Assembly: GCA_003520455.1 (NCBI GenBank)
Contig: DOUV01000778.1
Span: 1 to 22,177, forward strand
Source: Chloroflexota bacterium
Lineage (GTDB): Bacteria; Chloroflexota; Anaerolineae; Ardenticatenales; Ardenticatenaceae
Length of the DNA: 22,177 bases
Direction: 5' to 3'
The translations under genes were made by a program, and so were the position numbers. Positions 17,410 to 22,177 of the stretch are shown piece after piece. Below the pieces are notes generated by a model. That model did not search any database. It saw only the letters and a list, made by a program, of their open reading frames with translations, and was not told where the DNA came from. Every line of letters starts with the position of its first letter. The stretch's first letter is position 1.

Positions 17410-17439
17410 TTGACAACCTGGCTTAGGATTTCGTAAGAT
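17410..17439 (+). promoter_or_regulatory. Putative promoter of the amino-acid transporter operon
   Basis: A perfect TTGACA (17410-17415) is followed after 18 bases by TAAGAT (17434-17439). A short inverted repeat CCCGGT-GAGTG-ACCGGG (17390-17406) sits directly upstream of the -35 and could be an operator or the end of an upstream signal. The leader to the first gene would be about 245 bases and contains a stem GAGGGAA/TTCCCTC (17547-17553 with 17563-17569). Confidence 0.5.
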
Positions 17440-17689
17440 TGACCATTCCCATGCCCCTGGAATACCCTGTTTGAGAGCGAGATTCGCAGTTGATCGACGC
17501 CGGCGGGTACCGTGGAGCCCGCTGAGCCGTCTGCGAGAGTGTCTGGGAGGGAAATTACTCCCTTCCCTCACGCGCCATTAACGATCCTCACTCGGTCGCG
17601 CCCGCGGCCTCGCGGAAAGGAGGGTACACTCGCCAATCGCACGGCTGCATGGCTTGAGCAGTCCACATCTACCTTCATGAGGAGGAGAA

Positions 17690-18874
17690 ATGAAGCGCAA
17701 AATCATTATCATGATCACCATCCTGGATATCATCGCCATCGTGCTCGCCGCTTGTGGCGGAGCCACGGCAACCCCAACCCCCGTGACCGCCCAACCCACC
17801 GAAGTCCCAGCAACGGCGCCAGCGGCAGCCGCGGTAACAGAAGCTCCCACGACAGCTGCCACCCCACAGAATGTCCCAGCCGCGACCAGTGCCCCCAGCG
17901 GTGGGGCCGCCCAGCCGCAAGGCGGGCGGCTGGCCCTGGTCAAAGATCGAGGGAAACTGATCTGCGGCGTCAATGGTGGCCTTCCAGGCTTTAGCTACCT
18001 TGACCAGTCCACGAACACCTACAGCGGCTTCGACGCCGACTTCTGCCGGGCCGTCGCCACCGCCGTTTTCGGCGATCCAAAGGCTGTCGAGTTTCGCCCG
18101 TTGACGGCCCAGGAGCGATTCACCGCCCTCCAGACTGGTGAGGTGGATGTGCTCTTCCGAAACACGACCTGGACGATCAGCCGTGACACCTCCGTAGGGA
18201 TGGACTTTGGTCCCACCACGTTCTACGACGGCCAGGGCATCATGGTTCGCAAGGAGCTTGGTGCGACGAGCATCGAGGACCTGGACGGCGCGACCGTCTG
18301 CGTTCAGTCCGGGACGACGACAGAACTGAACCTGACGGATGCCTTCCGGGCCCGCAATCTCGATTTCACGTCGGTCGTGTTTGAGGAGATTGACCCAACC
18401 TACGCTGCCTACGACCAGGGTCGCTGCGACGCGGTCACCAGTGACCGCTCCCAGCTCATCTCGCGTCGAACCACGCTCAAGAACCCCGAAGATCACGTTC
18501 TGCTCCCCGATGTCCTCTCCAAGGAGCCCCTTGGCCCGGTCGTGGCGCAAGGTGATAGCCCCTGGCTCGATGTGGTGAGCTGGACCGTCTTCGCAACCAT
18601 TCAGGCTGAAGAGTTCGGCCTGACATCGCAGAACGCCGATGAGTTCATCGGCACGGACAACCCCAATTATCGTCGCTTCGTCGGCGACGAGGGCGATTTG
18701 GGGAGCGGTCTCGGTCTGAGCAATGACTTTGCCGTCAAGGTCGTGAAGGCCGTTGGCAACTATGGTGAGATTTTTGAGCGCAATCTCGGGCAGGGAACGC
18801 CGTTCAATCTGGAGCGCGGTCAGAACGCGCTTTGGACCGAGGGTGGCCTGATGTACTCGCCACCATTCCGTTAA
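17690..18874 (+). CDS. aapJ: General L-amino-acid ABC transporter, substrate-binding lipoprotein (AapJ/BztA-like)
   Basis: A 394-residue solute-binding protein. The signal peptide MKRKIIIMITILDIIAIVLA is followed by a lipobox LAAC with Cys22, so the mature protein should be lipid-anchored outside the membrane. A Pro/Thr/Ala-rich linker runs from about 25 to 75. The binding domain begins LALVKDRGKLICGVNGGLPG and contains YSGFDADFCRAVATAVFGD, TAQERFTALQTGEVDVLFRN, the stretch TWTISRDTSVGMDFGPTTFY, and ends YSPPFR, all close to AapJ/BztA of the general amino-acid permease group. It captures amino acids and delivers them to the two permeases encoded next. GGAGGAG before ATG 17690 is a strong ribosome site. 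A terminator-like hairpin follows, fitting higher expression of the binding protein than of the membrane parts. Confidence 0.95.
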   Translation: MKRKIIIMITILDIIAIVLAACGGATATPTPVTAQPTEVPATAPAAAAVTEAPTTAATPQNVPAATSAPSGGAAQPQGGRLALVKDRGKLICGVNGGLPGFSYLDQSTNTYSGFDADFCRAVATAVFGDPKAVEFRPLTAQERFTALQTGEVDVLFRNTTWTISRDTSVGMDFGPTTFYDGQGIMVRKELGATSIEDLDGATVCVQSGTTTELNLTDAFRARNLDFTSVVFEEIDPTYAAYDQGRCDAVTSDRSQLISRRTTLKNPEDHVLLPDVLSKEPLGPVVAQGDSPWLDVVSWTVFATIQAEEFGLTSQNADEFIGTDNPNYRRFVGDEGDLGSGLGLSNDFAVKVVKAVGNYGEIFERNLGQGTPFNLERGQNALWTEGGLMYSPPFR

Positions 18875-18886
18875 GCAGATGTACAT

Positions 18887-18924
18887 GTGGGGTCGCTCGC
18901 TGGAGGACAAGCGGCCCCACTTTT
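18887..18924 (+). terminator. Intercistronic terminator/attenuator after aapJ
   Basis: GTGGGGTCGCT (18887-18897) pairs along 11 positions, with one G-U wobble, with AGCGGCCCCAC (18910-18920), followed by TTTT (18921-18924). It lies 12 bases after the aapJ stop and 14 before the next ATG, so it probably stops part of the transcripts and protects the aapJ 3' end. Confidence 0.75.
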
Positions 18925-18937
18925 CAAAAGAAAGGTC

Positions 18938-20116
18938 ATGACCACCATACCTTCGGCAGAGGCGATTCCATTTTGGCGCGATGTGCGCATTTTACGCATC
19001 ATCGCCCAAGTGATCTTTGTGATCGTCGTGCTCGTCATCGCGTGGCTGTTGGTCACCAACATGCTCGCCGGGCTGAAGCGGCAAAATCTGGGCCTGGGCT
19101 TTTCGTTTCTCTCCCAAACCGCCGGCTTCGGGATCGGTGAGTCGGCCATCCCGTATCAGCCGACCGATACCTATTGGCAAGCTTTTCTGGTTGGAATTGC
19201 TAATACGTTGCGCGCCAGTTTGATCGGTATCGTTCTCGCCACGATTCTGGGCATTCTGGCCGGTGTCGCGCGGCTCTCCTCGAACTGGCTCGTGAGCCGG
19301 ATCGCCAGTACCTACATCGAAATCATTCGCAACACGCCGCTCCTGGTTCAGCTCGTCTTCTGGTACACCGCCTTCTTTCTCAAGCTCCCCACCAATCGAA
19401 ACGCCGTTTCTCTTCCCGGTTCGATCTACCTGAGCAACCGGGGCGTCTTTCTCCCCTGGCCGGTTGGCACGGAGAGCTTTGGCAACTGGTGGCCGACCGT
19501 GGGGGTGGGGCTGATCCTGGCGGTGCTCGCCTGGGTCGCGTTGACCCGGCACCAACTTCGCACCGGGCACAGCTTCCCCCGCGAGATCATCGCGCTCGTG
19601 TTGCTCGTCGCGCCGCCTGCTCTGGCCTGGCTGCTCCTGACGCGGCCGCCCGTGCTCCTCGAGCTTCCAGTTCAACGCGGGTTGAACTTTCGGGGCGGCG
19701 TCTCACTGACCCCCGAGTTTACAGCCTTGCTTCTGGGACTGACTGTTTACACGGGCGCATTTATTGCCGAGATTGTCCGCGCCGGAATTCTCGCCGTGCC
19801 ACGGGGCCAGACGGAAGCGGCGCGGGCTCTTGGTCTCAGCCACCTTCAGGTGCTGAGACTGGTCATCTTCCCCCAGGCCCTTCGCGTCATCATCCCACCA
19901 CTCACCAGCCAGTACCTCAATCTGACCAAGAACTCTAGCCTGGCGGTCGCGATTGGCTACCCGGATCTCTTCGGCGTTGCAGGCACAATCTTCAATCAGA
20001 CCGGCCAGGCCGTCCCGGTGATCACCCTGATGATGGGAACCTACCTGAGCCTGAGTCTGATCACTTCCCTGTTGATGAACATCTACAACGCCAGGGTGCG
20101 TTTGGTGGAGCGGTAG
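18938..20116 (+). CDS. aapQ: General L-amino-acid ABC transporter, permease (AapQ/BztB-like)
   Basis: A 392-residue integral membrane protein. A first membrane segment lies at about 20-42 (RIIAQVIFVIVVLVIAWLLV). The HisM/GlnP-type permease domain starts at about 85 (LVGIANTLRASLIGIVLATI) and includes STYIEIIRNTPLLVQLVFWY. A family-specific middle insert with further hydrophobic segments follows. The EAA coupling loop RGQTEAARALGLSHLQ lies at about 289-304, followed by the conserved LRVIIPPLTSQYLNLTKNSS. ATG 18938 follows AAAGG; a longer frame would begin inside the terminator stem and is rejected. It pairs with the next gene to form the membrane channel. The stop is three bases before the next start. 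Confidence 0.95.
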   Translation: MTTIPSAEAIPFWRDVRILRIIAQVIFVIVVLVIAWLLVTNMLAGLKRQNLGLGFSFLSQTAGFGIGESAIPYQPTDTYWQAFLVGIANTLRASLIGIVLATILGILAGVARLSSNWLVSRIASTYIEIIRNTPLLVQLVFWYTAFFLKLPTNRNAVSLPGSIYLSNRGVFLPWPVGTESFGNWWPTVGVGLILAVLAWVALTRHQLRTGHSFPREIIALVLLVAPPALAWLLLTRPPVLLELPVQRGLNFRGGVSLTPEFTALLLGLTVYTGAFIAEIVRAGILAVPRGQTEAARALGLSHLQVLRLVIFPQALRVIIPPLTSQYLNLTKNSSLAVAIGYPDLFGVAGTIFNQTGQAVPVITLMMGTYLSLSLITSLLMNIYNARVRLVER

Positions 20117-20119
20117 CCT

Positions 20120-21316
20120 ATGGCCACTATCAGTCGACCAGCCGAGCGGCCACGAGCAGCACTCGATCCGATCAAGTGGCTTCGAGAAAACCTCTTCAGT
20201 TCGTGGATCAACACGCTCCTCACGTTCGTCTCGCTCGCTATTCTTTGGCTCGTCGCGAGCAACCTGCTGGACTGGATTTTCACCCAGGCGAAGTGGGCGG
20301 TCGTCACCCAAAATCTCCGCCTTTTCATGGTCGGCCGGTATCCACAAGCAGAACTGTGGCGAGTGTGGATCTGTCTCCTGGCTGTCGTATTTCTCTTCGG
20401 GACGAGTTGGGGAACCTGGGGCGGCATCTTCCGCAGCATCTCGGCACTGCTCGCGAGCGGTCTGCTCATCCTCGCGCTCCTGCCGTTCAGCCTTCAAACC
20501 CGTGCCTGGCTCGTCGGCGCGGTGTTCGTCCTCGCCGGCGGCTTCGTGCTCTCCACGCGGGTCGTGCGCCTGCGTGGCGGAACTGTGGTGCTGGCCTGGC
20601 TTCTTTCCTTCCCCGCGGTCATCGTGCTGCTCCGCGGGCTCGCCCCCACCGCCCCGCTCCTCCCAGCCATCAGCACGAGTCTTTGGGGTGGCTTGCTCTT
20701 GACGCTCCTGCTTGCCGTCGTCGGAATCGTCGCCGCATTCCCGATCGGTATCTTATTGGCAATCGGACGACGCAGTAAACTGCCGGTGGTCAAGATGTTC
20801 TCGATCGTATACATCGAGATAATTCGAGGGGTCCCGCTGATCACGATTCTTTTCATGAGCTCGATCATGGTCCCGCTCTTCCTCCCAGAGAATATCAGAG
20901 TCGATCGAGTGATCAGGGCCATGGTCGGGCTGGTGATATTCAGCGCCGCCTATCTTGCCGAGAACGTTCGTGGTGGTTTGCAGGCAGTGCCCCGGGGTCA
21001 AGAAGAGGCGGCTGTCGCCTTGGGCCTCAGCCCAACATTAACGATGGGGCTCATCATTCTCCCTCAAGCGCTGCGGGCCGTGATTCCAGCCATCGTCGGT
21101 CAATTCATCAGTCTCTTCAAAGACACCTCACTAGTCGCAATTGTCGGGCTTCTCGAACTCCTCGGTATCGCTCGCGCCGTCGTAGCACAGCCCGAGTTTC
21201 TCGGGCTTCAACGTGAGGTTTTTCTCTTTATTGCTGCTGTCTACTGGATTTTCAGCTATACTATGTCGTATGCAAGCCGCCGGTTGGAGGTAGCACTTGG
21301 AGTCGGCCAACGCTAG
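20120..21316 (+). CDS. aapM: General L-amino-acid ABC transporter, permease (AapM/BztC-like)
   Basis: A 398-residue permease with a soluble start (residues 1-30), a first membrane segment near 31-50 ([20 protein letters not shown]), and several additional hydrophobic segments between about 75 and 180, as in AapM/BztC. The transport domain starts near 190 ([20 protein letters not shown]), contains [20 protein letters not shown], and has the EAA-type loop [15 protein letters not shown] at about 293-307, then [20 protein letters not shown]. It follows aapQ by three bases, so the two are probably translationally coupled. Its end lies 16 bases before the ATPase start. It should form a heterodimer with AapQ. 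Confidence 0.95.
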   Translation: MATISRPAERPRAALDPIKWLRENLFSSWINTLLTFVSLAILWLVASNLLDWIFTQAKWAVVTQNLRLFMVGRYPQAELWRVWICLLAVVFLFGTSWGTWGGIFRSISALLASGLLILALLPFSLQTRAWLVGAVFVLAGGFVLSTRVVRLRGGTVVLAWLLSFPAVIVLLRGLAPTAPLLPAISTSLWGGLLLTLLLAVVGIVAAFPIGILLAIGRRSKLPVVKMFSIVYIEIIRGVPLITILFMSSIMVPLFLPENIRVDRVIRAMVGLVIFSAAYLAENVRGGLQAVPRGQEEAAVALGLSPTLTMGLIILPQALRAVIPAIVGQFISLFKDTSLVAIVGLLELLGIARAVVAQPEFLGLQREVFLFIAAVYWIFSYTMSYASRRLEVALGVGQR

Positions 21317-21332
21317 AACGCAGGGAAGGGTC

Positions 21333-22085
21333 ATGACACAGAACGATCGGAACTCAGACGAGATCATTATCTGCCGCGACGTGCACAAGTGGTTCGGTGA
21401 TTTTCACGTTCTCAAAGGGATCAGCCTCACTGTTCGGCGCGGTGAAGTCGTCGTTATCTTCGGGCCCTCCGGTTCAGGGAAATCGACCTTCATTCGCACC
21501 ATCAATCGCCTGGAGGAGCACCAAAAGGGAGAGATCATCGTCGATGGCATCCGGCTCTCCAACGACATCCGAAACATCGAAGCGATCCGAAGTGAAGTTG
21601 GAATGGTGTTCCAACAATTCAACCTTTTTCCGCACCTCACGGCCCTCCAGAATATTACCCTCGCGCCGATCTGGGTTCGCAAGTGGCCCAAAGCCAAAGC
21701 GGAAGAGGTCGCCGTGGAGCTGTTGGAGCGCGTCGGCATCCCTGAGCAGGCCGACAAGTACCCCGGTCAGCTCTCTGGTGGCCAACAGCAACGCGTCGCC
21801 ATCGCTCGCGCTCTCGCCATGCAGCCCAGGATCATGCTCTTCGACGAGCCGACGTCAGCCCTCGATCCAGAGATGATCAAAGAGGTGCTCGATGTCATGA
21901 AGGAGCTGGCTCACGAAGGAATGACCATGCTCGTCGTCACGCACGAGATGGGGTTCGCACGCGAGGTTGCACACCGCATGGTTTTCTTCGATCGTGGTGA
22001 GATTGTCGAGATCGGCACCCCGCGCCAAATCTTCGAGCATCCACAGCATGATCGAACCAGGCTCTTCCTCTCGCAGATCCTCTGA
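21333..22085 (+). CDS. aapP: General L-amino-acid ABC transporter, ATP-binding protein (AapP/BztD/GlnQ-like)
   Basis: A 250-residue ATPase of the polar amino-acid uptake family. Walker A GPSGSGKS (44-51), Q-loop in [12 protein letters not shown] (92-103), signature LSGGQQQR (147-154), Walker B IMLFDE (167-172), D-loop SALDPE and switch His204 in VVTHEMGFA are all intact. The start is ATG 21333 with GGAAGGG before it; an earlier in-frame TTG (21297) overlapping aapM is less likely because the family begins with residues like these. It drives import through AapQ and AapM. The 92 bases after its stop hold no gene; they end in a small stem GTGTGGC-AAAA-GTCACAC (22160-22177), cut by the window edge and possibly a terminator. 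Confidence 0.96.
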   Translation: MTQNDRNSDEIIICRDVHKWFGDFHVLKGISLTVRRGEVVVIFGPSGSGKSTFIRTINRLEEHQKGEIIVDGIRLSNDIRNIEAIRSEVGMVFQQFNLFPHLTALQNITLAPIWVRKWPKAKAEEVAVELLERVGIPEQADKYPGQLSGGQQQRVAIARALAMQPRIMLFDEPTSALDPEMIKEVLDVMKELAHEGMTMLVVTHEMGFAREVAHRMVFFDRGEIVEIGTPRQIFEHPQHDRTRLFLSQIL

Positions 22086-22177
22086 GCAAACGTCCTATCC
22101 CAGTTCCGCAACCCGCGTCCGAAGGGACGGAATCGCTTGGCCGGATTTAATAAAAACAGGTGTGGCAAAAGTCACAC

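Larger units (their letters stand above)
16744..17689. other. Divergent intergenic region between prkA and the amino-acid transporter
   Basis: About 946 bases without a protein-coding gene. It holds the prkA leader with its terminator and hairpins, one strong and one weaker minus-strand promoter, and a plus-strand promoter with a structured leader for the transporter operon. It also has a stem GCGCCAC/GTGGCGC (17305-17311 with 17323-17329) whose role is unknown. Base composition around 17080-17220 is clearly richer in A+T than the flanking genes, as expected for promoters. Confidence 0.7.

Noticed and set aside
17675..18910. Minus-strand open frame of about 411 codons opposite aapJ
   Set aside because: No protein-like motif and no ribosome site; the plus strand is an intact lipoprotein gene.

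Overview
The window looks like a bacterial chromosome segment of fairly high GC. Gene content suggests a Chloroflexota bacterium, possibly of the Thermomicrobia/Sphaerobacter kind. The pointers are a prkA-yhbH-spoVR cluster, a GpgS-type glucosylglycerate operon with GT4 partners, a general L-amino-acid ABC importer whose lipoprotein has a long Pro/Thr/Ala linker, alpha-2-macroglobulin and Uma2 relics, and a TIGR01777 epimerase. The taxon is inference only; there is no rRNA gene. I found no tRNA, CRISPR array, insertion sequence or phage gene.

Layout. (1) 1-2194, plus: the tail of an enoyl-CoA hydratase-like protein, an acyl-CoA dehydrogenase and an overlapping TetR regulator, forming a CoA-ester degradation module. 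(2) 2321-4140, plus: a TIGR01777 epimerase, then a chimeric ORF joining the front of a metallo-beta-lactamase-fold protein to the tail of a bacterial alpha-2-macroglobulin, followed in the same frame by the tail of a Uma2 nuclease. This stretch reads as successive deletion junctions. (3) 4153-9338, minus: two GT4 glycosyltransferases, a tandem-Usp/GpgS fusion and a translationally coupled histidine phosphatase (probable GpgP). Together they suggest synthesis of glucosylglycerate and probably a mannosylated or otherwise extended form, a compatible-solute pathway. (4) 9339-10108: non-coding, with an extended -10 promoter and two strong hairpins. (5) 10109-16743, minus: the prkA-yhbH-spoVR stress cluster plus a small hypothetical protein. 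SpoVR is interrupted by a complete LAGLIDADG-type intein of 399 residues. (6) 16744-17689: non-coding, holding a strong minus-strand promoter and a structured prkA leader with an intrinsic terminator, plus a plus-strand promoter for the transporter. (7) 17690-22085, plus: an AapJQMP-type amino-acid importer with a terminator-like hairpin after the binding-protein gene.

The most notable items are the SpoVR intein, the prkA leader with terminator (candidate riboswitch, attenuator or small RNA), the Usp-GpgS fusion inside a four-gene osmolyte operon, and the double gene-remnant fusion at 3256-4140.
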